Origin: an uncultured Lachnospiraceae bacterium
GTDB lineage: Bacteria > Bacillota > Clostridia > Lachnospirales > Lachnospiraceae
DNA: 19,570 bases
Assembly: GCA_947625995.1 (NCBI GenBank)
Contig: CANQQN010000008.1
Span: forward strand, 1 to 19,570
Direction: 5' to 3'
Both the position numbers and the translations under genes were made by a program. Positions 7,381 to 13,644 of the stretch are shown here, piece after piece. The number at the start of each line of letters is the position of its first letter. Positions within the stretch are counted from its first letter, which is position 1. Under the pieces are notes generated by a model. That model did not search any database. It was given only the letters and a program-made list of their open reading frames with translations, and was not told the DNA's origin.

Positions 7381-7683
7381 CTAGCTTCCCGGCAGGATCA
7401 TATCCCAGATATTTTCTCCGGGATGATAGAGCAGCACGAACTCTCTCCACGCCCCATTGATCAATGCACGGCAGTCGTAGCGCCGGATCAGGATCCCGGT
7501 GCATTGCCTCTGATCATCCTCCAGCACCTGAATATGCTCCACTACATGCCGAAGCCCTTCCTCGTCCTCATACCGCAGCATTTTCGGGATTGCCCGGCCG
7601 GTGGCCGTAAACCAGCATCCTACAGCTACCTTTCGATAATAACCTTTGATCTCTGTATCCTGTATGCCAAGAAACTCTCCCAC
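7381..7683 (-). CDS. Conserved small protein under LexA-type promoter (function unknown)
   Basis: A 100-residue soluble protein that I do not recognise. GTG at 7683 is chosen as start because AGGAGG (7697-7692) sits at ideal distance; the in-frame GTG at 7692 overlaps that site. The sequence begins GEFLGIQDTEIKGYYRKVAV and continues with a beta-like pattern (GCWFTATGRAIPKML, then GILIRRYDCRALINGAWREF and LLYHPGENIWDMIL). It has no membrane segment or signal peptide. Its promoter (7731-7759) has a perfect GAAC-N4-GTTC LexA box between -35 and -10, so induction by DNA damage is the strongest clue to its role. No lexA, recA or error-prone polymerase gene lies nearby. Confidence 0.75.
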   Translation of the reverse strand: MGEFLGIQDTEIKGYYRKVAVGCWFTATGRAIPKMLRYEDEEGLRHVVEHIQVLEDDQRQCTGILIRRYDCRALINGAWREFVLLYHPGENIWDMILPGS

Positions 7684-7730
7684 GGCCGTCACCTCCTGTC
7701 TTATTCTGGAACTGATGTCTTTTTTCTTTT

Positions 7731-7759
7731 ATTATACAGAACATTTGTTCTTTTTGCAA
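7731..7759 (-). promoter_or_regulatory. SOS-type promoter with LexA box in the spacer
   Basis: On the minus strand TTGCAA (7759-7754), a 17-base spacer and a perfect TATAAT (7736-7731) form the promoter of the 100-aa gene. The spacer contains GAACATTTGTTC (7750-7739), an exact match to the Firmicute LexA (DinR) core GAAC-N4-GTTC. LexA bound there would block polymerase. Confidence 0.8.
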
Positions 7760-7770
7760 CAGGTTTTTTC

Positions 7771-7820
7771 AGGAAAAGAGAGAGCCATCGCCGGTCAAAC
7801 ATCAAACCGTGCAATGGCTC
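7771..7820 (-). terminator. Terminator hairpin after the 55-aa gene
   Basis: On the minus strand GAGCCATTGC pairs with GCGATGGCTC (one G-U), and an inner CGGT/ACCG helix extends it across 7782-7820. TCTCTTTTCC follows as an imperfect U tract. It lies 47 bases after the stop at 7868 and before the LexA-type promoter, so the two small genes are probably separate units. Confidence 0.6.
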
Positions 7821-7867
7821 CTCATCTATCGTGTCCTTATGAAAAATCCACAACTGCCTCTGTTTCA

Positions 7868-8035
7868 TTATCTCAGCATGGCAAGTGCCGAAACAATCGC
7901 ATAAAACAAACCGTTCTTCCTATTCATTCTCATTGCTGCCGGCTCGCAATACTCATAACGCTCATCCCGCATCCACTTGGGCATTTCATTATTTCTGATA
8001 AAAGATTCACAGTATTTTGTCTGAATCATTGACAT
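7868..8035 (-). CDS. Small 55-aa protein (function unknown)
   Basis: A short gene, easily missed. ATG 8035 is preceded by AGGGGGGAT at proper spacing (an in-frame ATG at 8029 is an alternative), and the frame closes at TAA 7868. The product begins MSMIQTKYCESFIRNNEMPK, has a middle rich in charged and aromatic residues (WMRDERYEYCEP), and ends in a mildly hydrophobic NGLFYAIVSALAMLR that could be a short amphipathic or membrane-seeking helix. It has a promoter with TGG-TATAAT (8100-8092) and a terminator (7771-7820). Two 13-bp direct repeats lie in the leader. I recognise no family. The full set of gene signals argues that it is real. Confidence 0.65.
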   Translation of the reverse strand: MSMIQTKYCESFIRNNEMPKWMRDERYEYCEPAAMRMNRKNGLFYAIVSALAMLR

Positions 8036-8050
8036 TTCAAATCCCCCCTG

Positions 8051-8082
8051 CTATTTTGTATTTAAAAGACTATTTTGTATTT
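8051..8082 (-). repeat. Two 13-bp direct repeats in the leader of the 55-aa gene
   Basis: CTATTTTGTATTT occurs exactly at 8051-8063 and 8070-8082, a 19-base period (close to two helical turns). They lie between the predicted transcription start (about 8085) and the ribosome site, a usual place for a repressor operator. Confidence 0.6.
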
Positions 8083-8091
8083 TCTAACCAT

Positions 8092-8100
8092 ATTATACCA
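8092..8100 (-). promoter_or_regulatory. Extended -10 promoter of the 55-aa gene
   Basis: The minus strand reads TGG-TATAAT (8100-8092), a perfect -10 with the TGn extension; the -35 is weak (TAGAAT at 17-base spacing). The leader is about 50 bases and contains the direct repeats. Confidence 0.55.
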
Positions 8101-8203
8101 AAAATAATTCGGAATTCTATAGGCCATGGTTCCAATCTTCCAGAGGAAAATATGTGCTGTGAGCACAATCGTGTTGCACTGTCAAATGATTTAGAAGCAT
8201 ACC

Positions 8204-8268
8204 GGGATCTGAGGTGGAGCGTTCCAGATCCCATTGGCGGCAGATTCAAAACCGTATTACGGTCCGCC
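8204..8268 (+). other. Hairpin-rich leader of the PucR-family gene
   Basis: The stretch between the divergent promoter and the PucR start holds two hairpins. The first is GGGATCTG (8204-8211) with CAGATCCC (8225-8232). The second is ACCGT-ATT-ACGGT (8251-8263), which runs straight into CCGCC (8264-8268); that can stack on GGCGG (8236-8240). No U tract follows. No clear sigma-A promoter was found for this gene. It may be a cis-regulatory RNA or DNA dyads for the regulator itself. Confidence 0.35.
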
Positions 8269-8307
8269 GATCACAACGTTACCTAAACGCTTCGGAAAGG
8301 AGATCCT

Positions 8308-9459
8308 ATGTCATTTACGATCGAAGATATGAAAACAATTTCCAGAGACAAGTACCAAATGGAAATGATCGCCGGTAAGGGAGGCTGGTCCAACTCCATC
8401 AGTTGGATCCTTTTGATTGAGGACAGCATGGTGCTGAAGGATTTTAAAGGGAAAGATCTGGCCGTCACCACCGGACTTGGCTTTTCTACCGAAGAATCGC
8501 TTCTGACGCTGGTGAAAAAGCTGGTAACGCTTCACGCCTCAGGGCTGATCGTCAACACCGGTCAATACATCCATGTCATTCCTGACTCTGTGATACAGTA
8601 CTGTGATGAGAACAATTTTCCGCTTCTGACTGTTCCATGGAGCACTTCCCTGTATGACATGATCAAGGATCTGAGCACACGGGTTTTTCTGCAGAGCGCT
8701 GTGGATGAACAGATCTCCCAGACGCTGATCGGCATCATCAACGAACCGGAAACCGCCGAACTGCACAGGCAGGATCTGCTTCCTTATTTTGATGTGGACG
8801 GCACCTTCCAGATTATTTTGATCTCTACAGGCGATCTGGATGTGATGGATACGGTAGAACGGCTGCGCATCAGCTACCAGATGCAGATCAATCTGGAAAA
8901 TATTACTCACAACGGACAGTTTTTTTACTATGATTCCTGCTTTGTGATGGTAGTAAATGCAGTGACAGAAAAAGAACTGCGGGACATTGTAAGAGGATTT
9001 GTAAAAAGGCTGAACCGCAGGCTGCCGTCCCGTCAGGTATCCGTAGGCGCAGGCAGCATGGTCACCGATATCACAAATCTGCCGTTAGCCTATAAACGTG
9101 CCAGAGCCGCCCTGAATCTGGCGCTGCGCACCGGCCGCCCCCTTCTCTGGTTTGATGAGATGGGAATCTACCGGCTGCTTGGGCAGGTATCCGATGAACC
9201 GCTGCTCCGTGAAATGGGAGAAGAAACCCTCCGCCCGCTGATCGAATATGACCGGCAGCACCGAACCGCCTATGTAGAAACCCTGCGCCGTTATCTGGAA
9301 AACGAGCGGAGCATCCAGAAGGTGGCACAACAATTATTTACCCACCGCAACACTGTGATCTATCGCATTAATAACATTAAAAAACTTTTGGACTGTAATC
9401 TGGAATCCTCCGAAGACCGGTTAAAATATCTGATTGCTTGTGTCATTATGAATATGTGA
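8308..9459 (+). CDS. PucR-family transcriptional regulator
   Basis: A 383-residue regulator with the full PucR/CdaR architecture. The N-terminal PucR ligand domain (about 5-125) begins FTIEDMKTIS and includes the AVTTGLGF and HASGLIVNTGQYI stretches. A GGDEF-like middle domain (about 150-275) has VSVGAGSMVTDITNLPLAYKRA, the usual family signature before the HTH. The C-terminal helix-turn-helix (about 325-383) has SIQKVAQQLFTHRNTVIYRI, typical of HTH_30. Family members control purine catabolism, amino-acid or alkaloid use. No catabolic genes adjoin it, so the target is unknown; autoregulation through the leader dyads is possible. The start is set by GGAAAGGAG just upstream. Confidence 0.93.
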   Translation: MSFTIEDMKTISRDKYQMEMIAGKGGWSNSISWILLIEDSMVLKDFKGKDLAVTTGLGFSTEESLLTLVKKLVTLHASGLIVNTGQYIHVIPDSVIQYCDENNFPLLTVPWSTSLYDMIKDLSTRVFLQSAVDEQISQTLIGIINEPETAELHRQDLLPYFDVDGTFQIILISTGDLDVMDTVERLRISYQMQINLENITHNGQFFYYDSCFVMVVNAVTEKELRDIVRGFVKRLNRRLPSRQVSVGAGSMVTDITNLPLAYKRARAALNLALRTGRPLLWFDEMGIYRLLGQVSDEPLLREMGEETLRPLIEYDRQHRTAYVETLRRYLENERSIQKVAQQLFTHRNTVIYRINNIKKLLDCNLESSEDRLKYLIACVIMNM

Positions 9460-9496
9460 TATCTCAATTTATTTTGTGATTTTTTGTCGAAAAGAA

Positions 9497-9526
9497 TTGA
9501 TTTTTGTCCTTTCTTCATGATATAAT
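9497..9526 (+). promoter_or_regulatory. Promoter of the coiled-coil gene
   Basis: TTGATT (9497-9502), an 18-base spacer and a perfect TATAAT (9521-9526), 30 bases before the start codon. The gene is therefore transcribed independently of the PucR gene. Confidence 0.75.
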
Positions 9527-9556
9527 ATCATCATCATAAAAGAAGGGAGGAACGCA

Positions 9557-10039
9557 ATGACAACTGACGAACTACTATCAAAAATCTCTGTCATTTTTGA
9601 AGAAAAGCTAAGGGCAGAGATCCGGCCTCTGACAGAAGAGATTCAGGGATTGAAGGCTGACGTGCAAGGTTTGAAAGCCGACGTTGAAACCTTGAAAACC
9701 GACGTGCAGGATTTAAAGGCTGATGTTGAAACCTTGAAAGCTAACTTTAAAGCCTTGCATACTGAAGTTGAAACTTTGAAGGTCAAAGTTGAAGCTTTGA
9801 AGGTTCATTTTGAAACCTTAAACACCGAAGTGGAGACTTTGAAAGTTAACGTCCAGAATATTCAATTGCATTTAGAAAATGTAACTGATAAAAACATCTG
9901 GATATTGGCCGAAAACTACATGCCAGCCGCACAAAACTATACAAAAGAAAAAGCTCGTATTGATGCATTGGAAACGGATGTTGCAGTCATGAAAAAAGTA
10001 ATCCAGACCCACAGCGAAAAACTCAGTCGGATCGCATAA
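9557..10039 (+). CDS. Coiled-coil protein built of tandem heptads
   Basis: A 160-residue soluble protein. Residues 1-28 form a helical cap (MTTDELLSKISVIFEEKLRA). Residues 29-112 are about 12 consecutive heptads of the type V-E-T-L-K-A-D, with hydrophobic a and d positions and charged e and g positions, giving a continuous parallel coiled coil. Residues 113-160 hold a break (DKNIWILAENYMPAAQNYTK) and a last short helix. At DNA level the core is a degenerate 21-bp tandem repeat. It has no signal or membrane segment. The start has GGGAGG at correct spacing. Similar proteins are common in Lachnospiraceae as hypotheticals; an oligomerising or scaffolding role is inference. Confidence 0.8.
   Translation: MTTDELLSKISVIFEEKLRAEIRPLTEEIQGLKADVQGLKADVETLKTDVQDLKADVETLKANFKALHTEVETLKVKVEALKVHFETLNTEVETLKVNVQNIQLHLENVTDKNIWILAENYMPAAQNYTKEKARIDALETDVAVMKKVIQTHSEKLSRIA
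9641..9892 (+). repeat. Degenerate 21-bp tandem repeat encoding heptads
   Basis: About 12 units of 21 bases, each encoding one heptad. Units such as GTTGAAACCTTGAAA recur nearly exactly (around 9683 and 9725), showing expansion by slippage or unequal recombination rather than only protein-level convergence. Confidence 0.75.
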
Positions 10040-10090
10040 CATCCCATTGCATGGAACATACGGGAAACGATAAATTTCATATATTTTACA

Positions 10091-10117
10091 GGGGGAAGCG
10101 CGCTTTTGGCTTCCCCC
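10091..10117. terminator. Hairpin between convergent genes, probable bidirectional terminator
   Basis: A perfect 9-bp stem, GGGGGAAGC (10091-10099) with GCTTCCCCC (10109-10117), and a 9-base loop between two convergent genes. Neither side has a strong U tract (TGTAAAATAT on the minus side), so it may work weakly in both directions. Confidence 0.5.
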
Positions 10118-10135
10118 GCTTATTGCTTGCGTATT

Positions 10136-10423
10136 TTACTGAGCCTTTTCCAGCACGGCGTCCAACGCTGCGCGCACATGCTTCTTACAATCGTCGTAAG
10201 TCTCTGAAGGATGCGCCTCGTAGAGTTTCTTTTTTCCTTCAAAGATCGTCGGCACATAATAGTAGTCATACTGATTCGCGATCTCCGGCCTTGCGCTCTC
10301 CTCGATCCAGTCAATCTTCACTTCGCCGTATACCGGATCTTCTTTCACAAGCTCTTCTACCGCCCGTCTGGCATAATGACAGTAGGGACAGTCTGCAAGA
10401 TAAAATAAGGTAATCGTTTTCAT
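10136..10423 (-). CDS. Glutaredoxin-like thioredoxin-fold protein
   Basis: A 95-residue thioredoxin-fold protein with a dithiol active site CPYC (C12, C15) in the N-terminal beta-alpha unit and the cis-proline motif VPT (P58). It should reduce disulfides or mixed disulfides in the cytoplasm. The start is ATG 10423, chosen over the ATG at 10435 because GGAGGAAGC between them is the ribosome site. It follows the acetyltransferase gene on the same strand after 22 bases, so the two are probably co-transcribed. The mid-section EESARPEIANQYDYYYVPTIF is typical of the small glutaredoxins of Clostridia. The electron donor is not evident. Confidence 0.88.
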   Translation of the reverse strand: MKTITLFYLADCPYCHYARRAVEELVKEDPVYGEVKIDWIEESARPEIANQYDYYYVPTIFEGKKKLYEAHPSETYDDCKKHVRAALDAVLEKAQ

Positions 10424-10445
10424 AGCTTCCTCCATTCCTTATGTC

Positions 10446-11057
10446 TTAACGATAGTCATCTACATCAAATTTCCTGTTTTGATAATAGTAATCCCTGTCT
10501 TCCTCCGTGATCTTCCGGATCACTTTGCAAGGGTTCCCCACGGCAACCACATTGTCCGGGATATCCTTCGTGACTACGCTTCCGGCGCCGATGACGGCAT
10601 TTTTTCCGATCGTTACACCCGGCAGAATACACACATTGCCGCCGATCCAGACATTATCCCCGATCGTAATATCAATTCCATATTCATATCCGGAATTCCG
10701 CGACTCCGGATGCACGGGATGTCCTGCCGTATAGATCGAAACATTGGGCGCGATCTGCACATTGTCCCCGATCCGCACCTTTGCGACGTCCAGCACTGTC
10801 AGATTGTAGTTGGCATAAAAGTTCTCTCCCACTTCAATATTATAGCCGTAATCACAGTGAAACGGAGCTTCGATATAAACCTCCCTGCCTGTTTTCCCAA
10901 GTATCTGCTTCAGCAGATCCATTTGCTCACCCCACTGCTCTGGAGGCAGATGATTGAATCTGTAAATGCGCTTTTTATTTTCAAGACGTTCTTCACTTAA
11001 TCCATCCAGCCATGCTTTATAGGGCAGATTTGCCAGCATTCTTTCCTTTTGCGTCAT
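10446..11057 (-). CDS. Maltose/galactoside O-acetyltransferase (left-handed beta-helix)
   Basis: A 203-residue hexapeptide-repeat acetyltransferase of the LacA/Maa group, which transfers acetyl from acetyl-CoA to sugar hydroxyls; it should act as a cytoplasmic trimer. The N-terminal Mac domain is visible in KERMLANLPYKAWLDGLSEERL. The beta-helix follows, with repeats such as IGDNVQIAPNVSIYTAG, IGDNVWIGGNVCILPGVTIG and KNAVIGAGSVVTKDIPDN. The catalytic histidine is H113 in YTAGHPVHP. The start at 11057 is set by GGAAGGAGG upstream. Length is normal for the family. Activity on maltose, galactosides or another sugar cannot be separated by sequence alone. Confidence 0.92.
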   Translation of the reverse strand: MTQKERMLANLPYKAWLDGLSEERLENKKRIYRFNHLPPEQWGEQMDLLKQILGKTGREVYIEAPFHCDYGYNIEVGENFYANYNLTVLDVAKVRIGDNVQIAPNVSIYTAGHPVHPESRNSGYEYGIDITIGDNVWIGGNVCILPGVTIGKNAVIGAGSVVTKDIPDNVVAVGNPCKVIRKITEEDRDYYYQNRKFDVDDYR

Positions 11058-11206
11058 AAGGATCCTCCTTCCATATTTTTAAGATCCAAGCTTTTCCTAT
11101 AAAGTGATCGAAGGTTGACTGCCGGCGGCCACCGGAAGTTCCGCCTGCTCGTACCCTGTCAAAACTTTTGCCACTGCGGCCTTGCGCTGATCGATCAGAT
11201 ATATCC

Positions 11207-11234
11207 TTGCATTTGTTTCTGATTCTGCTATAAT
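11207..11234 (+). promoter_or_regulatory. Promoter of the flavin reductase gene
   Basis: TTGCAT (11207-11212), a 16-base spacer and a perfect TATAAT (11229-11234) preceded by TGC (extended -10). Transcription would begin near 11241, about 47 bases before the start codon. Confidence 0.7.
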
Positions 11235-11287
11235 CATACACAGGATGTTTGATCCTGTCAATTTGATCCAGAAAAGAGGTAATGATT

Positions 11288-11854
11288 ATGAGAACAAAGC
11301 TCAACATCACAGAAGGGATCTTCCCGATGCCTGTTCTGATGGTTGCAACCTACAATGACGACGGCAGCGTCAACGTGATGAACGCCGCTTGGGGCACCAT
11401 GCAGGAGCGGGGCACAGTAGCCCTCAATCTGACGGAAACCCATAAGACTGTAAAAAATATCAAGGCACGAGGCGCCTTCACCGTAAGCATCGCCGACGTT
11501 GCCCATATGGCTGAAGCAGACTACTTTGGCGTAGAATCCGGCAATCAGGTTCCGGACAAATTTACCCGCAGCGGGCTCACCGCCGGCAAGGCCGAGACGG
11601 TAAACGCCCCTATCATCAACGAATTCCCGATCTGCCTTGAATGCGAATTTCTTGAATACCAGACCAACCAATACGGCTGCGGCGTGATCGGAAAGGTCGT
11701 AAATGTTACTGCAGATGAAAGCGTCATGACAGACGGCAAAATCGACATGTCAAAGGTAAACGCCATCGCCTTCGACCCTTACACCCATGGCTATTATAAG
11801 GTAACGGAGCGTGTGGGCGAAGCCTTCAGAGACGGCCTGAAGCTGAAAAAATAA
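11288..11854 (+). CDS. Flavin reductase family protein (flavoredoxin-like)
   Basis: A 188-residue FMN-binding split-barrel protein of the flavin reductase/flavoredoxin family. It contains PMPVLMVATYNDDGSVNVMNA (the N-terminal barrel strand and the typical N-x-M-N-A-A-W flavin contact), a TETHKTVKNIKARGAFTVSI segment, and a C-terminal DPYTHGYYKV. Members reduce flavin or pass electrons within the cytoplasm of anaerobes. I place the start at ATG 11288; the ATG six bases upstream is too close to the GAGGT site at 11276-11280. It is a single gene with its own promoter, and no clear terminator follows. Confidence 0.9.
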   Translation: MRTKLNITEGIFPMPVLMVATYNDDGSVNVMNAAWGTMQERGTVALNLTETHKTVKNIKARGAFTVSIADVAHMAEADYFGVESGNQVPDKFTRSGLTAGKAETVNAPIINEFPICLECEFLEYQTNQYGCGVIGKVVNVTADESVMTDGKIDMSKVNAIAFDPYTHGYYKVTERVGEAFRDGLKLKK

Positions 11855-12205
11855 ATGATGGGACAGACAGGCAGACGCGGCATTTTATAGATTGATACCG
11901 GCTTCAAGGCAACGGTTCGCCTGCTCCTGCTATACGATCCTAATATAGAAAACCATGCAAGGGTCTGAAACTCCATGCAGGAATTTCAGGCCCTTACAGC
12001 TATTATAAAAAACAAATTGAATTTTGAAAAACCACCCGCGCGCAAAATGTCGTTGATCCTGTCCATTGCCAACCTCCGCAAAATTCTGATGGCATTGATT
12101 CTGCCTTGTGCAACCAGCCGCGGGTTTTCCCATTTTCAGGGCAAAATTGATCCCTGCAGTTCTTCCCATTTCCCTGCGAAACACAACCACGCCTTCCACT
12201 TTGAC
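11855..12205. other. Intergenic region with one hairpin unit, no convincing gene
   Basis: No frame in this 350-base gap has a start signal together with recognisable protein. The minus strand carries a TTTTCA-N17-TATAAT promoter-like pair (12030-12002), directly followed by a 12-bp hairpin (11959-11995). The rest (12010-12200) is open in several frames on both strands without ribosome sites, which suits decayed or repeat DNA. Confidence 0.5.
11959..12030 (-). other. Promoter plus immediate hairpin (possible short RNA or attenuator remnant)
   Basis: On the minus strand TTTTCA (12030-12025), a 17-base spacer and TATAAT (12007-12002) predict a start near 11995. From exactly there AAGGGCCTGAAA pairs with TTTCAGACCCTT (12 bp, one G-U), followed by GCATGGTTTTC. 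The U run is short. Confidence 0.3.
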
Positions 12206-12640
12206 CTATTTTTTCATTTCCATATACAGAAGCTCTTGAAACCCGTTTTTCCGGTACGCGCGGACGGCGGATTTATTTTCCGCTTCCACCTCAAGCCGAA
12301 AGACCGCCCCCGGGTACTTTTCTTCCAAAAAAGCAAACAACTTCCCCGCAATCCCTCTGCCGCGGTATTCCGGTTTCAGATAGATATCCTCCACCCAGAC
12401 GCACGGCTTCCCGAATTCTGTGGAAAAGCTTCTGGCAGTCATCGCGTATCCCGCAAGGACATCGCCCTCCTGAAATACATAGCCTTTCAGGTAAGGATTA
12501 TCACAAATGCAGTTTTCAATATTGCTTTTAAAGATCTCCTCAGACCCGTTTGTCAGCAGCGCCGGGGATGCGTAAAAAATCCTCATCATCTCAAGCACTT
12601 CATCTGCATGTTGTTTGGTCATATCTGTTATGTTTACCAT
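12206..12640 (-). CDS. GNAT-family N-acetyltransferase
   Basis: A 144-residue Gcn5-related acetyltransferase that uses acetyl-CoA. Motif A is clear: WVEDIYLKPEYRGRGIAGKL with the pyrophosphate-binding RGRGIAG, followed by the EAENKSAVRAYRKNGF motif B. ATG 12640 is chosen because GGGAG lies just upstream and MVNITDMTKQHADEVLEMM is a normal GNAT start; the frame stays open upstream but without a ribosome site. The substrate cannot be predicted. It lies 132 bases after the Nudix gene on the same strand and may share its transcript. Confidence 0.9.
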   Translation of the reverse strand: MVNITDMTKQHADEVLEMMRIFYASPALLTNGSEEIFKSNIENCICDNPYLKGYVFQEGDVLAGYAMTARSFSTEFGKPCVWVEDIYLKPEYRGRGIAGKLFAFLEEKYPGAVFRLEVEAENKSAVRAYRKNGFQELLYMEMKK

Positions 12641-12772
12641 AAAATCTCCCATCCATTTTTTCCTGTCTCCCAGCAAAACATCCGCCACAGGATCCTATAG
12701 TCCGCGTTTTTGGACGGACCAGATTCCCTGCTCTTTATTAGCCTGCTGACCAGTCAATTTTCTTCTATCCTC

Positions 12773-13267
12773 TTACGAAGCATTCCATAACTCCGCAACA
12801 AACTGCTGCATCCTCTTTGTCACCAGTTCATCCTTCGTCATATTTTTTAATTCTTCAACGTCCACCCACCGGTAGTTGCTGGTCTCCCCTTCCTGAAGGA
12901 CGATCCCATCCTTCTTCCAGTCTGTTACACACAAATATTCTACATAAAGAGACCGGTTGTGGCGCTGTACCACCCGTCCGACTTCCGACAGCGTCTCCGC
13001 AGCGATCCCTGTTTCCTCCCGCAATTCTCTCAAAGCGCACTGCAGCGGTTCTTCTCCGGCAAGGGCTGATCCGCCTGCGGTAGCTTCCCACATGCCGCCA
13101 TGATGCTTGACCGGCGCTCTCTGCATCAGCAGATAAGAACCGTCCGTATGTTTTACCAGCACGTCGCAGACCAGATGAAACACACCTTCTGGTATCGGTT
13201 CGCCCCGCACCAGCGTCCTATTTTCAATCTTTTCAAAATTTTCATTGTATGCATCCCACAATTCCAT
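12773..13267 (-). CDS. Nudix hydrolase
   Basis: A 164-residue Nudix protein that hydrolyses nucleoside diphosphates linked to another moiety. The Nudix box is complete: G66-x5-E72-x7-R80-E81-L-x-E84-E85-x-G87-I (GGSALAGEEPLQCALRELRE then ETGI), with the metal-binding glutamates intact. The N-terminus (ELWDAYNENFEKI, then GEPIPEGVFHLVCDVLV) resembles the IDI-like or NUDT-type Nudix proteins that begin with a WDxY motif. GAGGGGGAG precedes the start at 13267. A strong promoter (13423-13395) lies 120 bases upstream, with a repeat-containing leader. Confidence 0.92.
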   Translation of the reverse strand: MELWDAYNENFEKIENRTLVRGEPIPEGVFHLVCDVLVKHTDGSYLLMQRAPVKHHGGMWEATAGGSALAGEEPLQCALRELREETGIAAETLSEVGRVVQRHNRSLYVEYLCVTDWKKDGIVLQEGETSNYRWVDVEELKNMTKDELVTKRMQQFVAELWNAS

Positions 13268-13291
13268 TTTCTCTCCCCCTCATCAGACTAA

Positions 13292-13340
13292 CCGCAGGAT
13301 CCCTCGTTTTTCACATTCGGCAAAAATTCCGCAGGATCCC
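13292..13340 (-). repeat. Duplicated 12-bp repeat in the Nudix leader
   Basis: CCGCAGGATCCC occurs at 13292-13303 and again at 13329-13340, 37 bases apart, within the predicted 5' leader of the Nudix gene. Each copy contains the palindrome GGATCC, so the two copies can pair with each other in RNA. Confidence 0.55.
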
Positions 13341-13394
13341 GATACATTCTCCGGCATACCCGTATAATCTTTCACACCGTTTCTCACAGATTCA

Positions 13395-13423
13395 CTATAT
13401 AACCGATTCCTTTTTTTGTCAAT
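13395..13423 (-). promoter_or_regulatory. Strong promoter of the Nudix gene
   Basis: On the minus strand TTGACA (13423-13418), a 17-base spacer and TATAGT (13400-13395), a near-perfect sigma-A promoter. Transcription should start near 13388, giving a leader of about 120 bases. Confidence 0.8.
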
Positions 13424-13531
13424 TTCACCTTCAAAAACCCGCAGTTGCGCAGCCTCAGGGGGCTAAGCACAGAAATCGTCCCGGCAATTTTCGCCCTTTT
13501 TTTCTTTCTTCGATCCCAAAAACCGCTGAAC

Positions 13532-13628
13532 GCGGAAAAACGGCGTCATGCAGCCATACGCCGTTTTTCCGCACCATATTTTAAATCATACACCCCAATA
13601 CCCGGCAGATCACCTATTCGATCTGCCG
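13532..13628 (-). terminator. Two strong hairpins after the heptad-rich gene
   Basis: The first hairpin after the gene is a perfect 9-bp stem, CGGCAGATC with GATCTGCCG (13603-13628, 8-base loop). The second is a perfect 15-bp stem, GCGGAAAAACGGCGT (13532-13546) with ACGCCGTTTTTCCGC (13558-13572), with an 11-base loop. The second is the likelier transcription end, although the T run lies inside the stem. Together with the Nudix promoter they account for the 13268-13644 gap. Confidence 0.6.
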
Positions 13629-13644
13629 CCTGTTCACACAGAAA

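Noticed and set aside
8051..8082. Start of a CRISPR array
   Set aside because: Only two 13-base repeats with a 6-base gap, AT-rich and in a leader; no cas genes.
8017..8286. 89-codon plus-strand frame before the PucR gene
   Set aside because: It starts within the antisense of the 55-aa gene, crosses the divergent promoter and hairpins, and has no ribosome site.
9557..10039. Phage tail-fibre or prophage fragment
   Set aside because: The coiled coil alone is not diagnostic, and the neighbours are ordinary chromosomal genes.
11975..12700. 241-codon plus-strand frame across the GNAT gene
   Set aside because: Most of it is antisense to the recognisable GNAT gene; the composition is that of a shadow frame and no start signal is present.
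13268..13390. T-box leader before the Nudix gene
   Set aside because: The T-box sequence AGGGUGGNACCGCG is absent and the gene is not of an amino-acid type.
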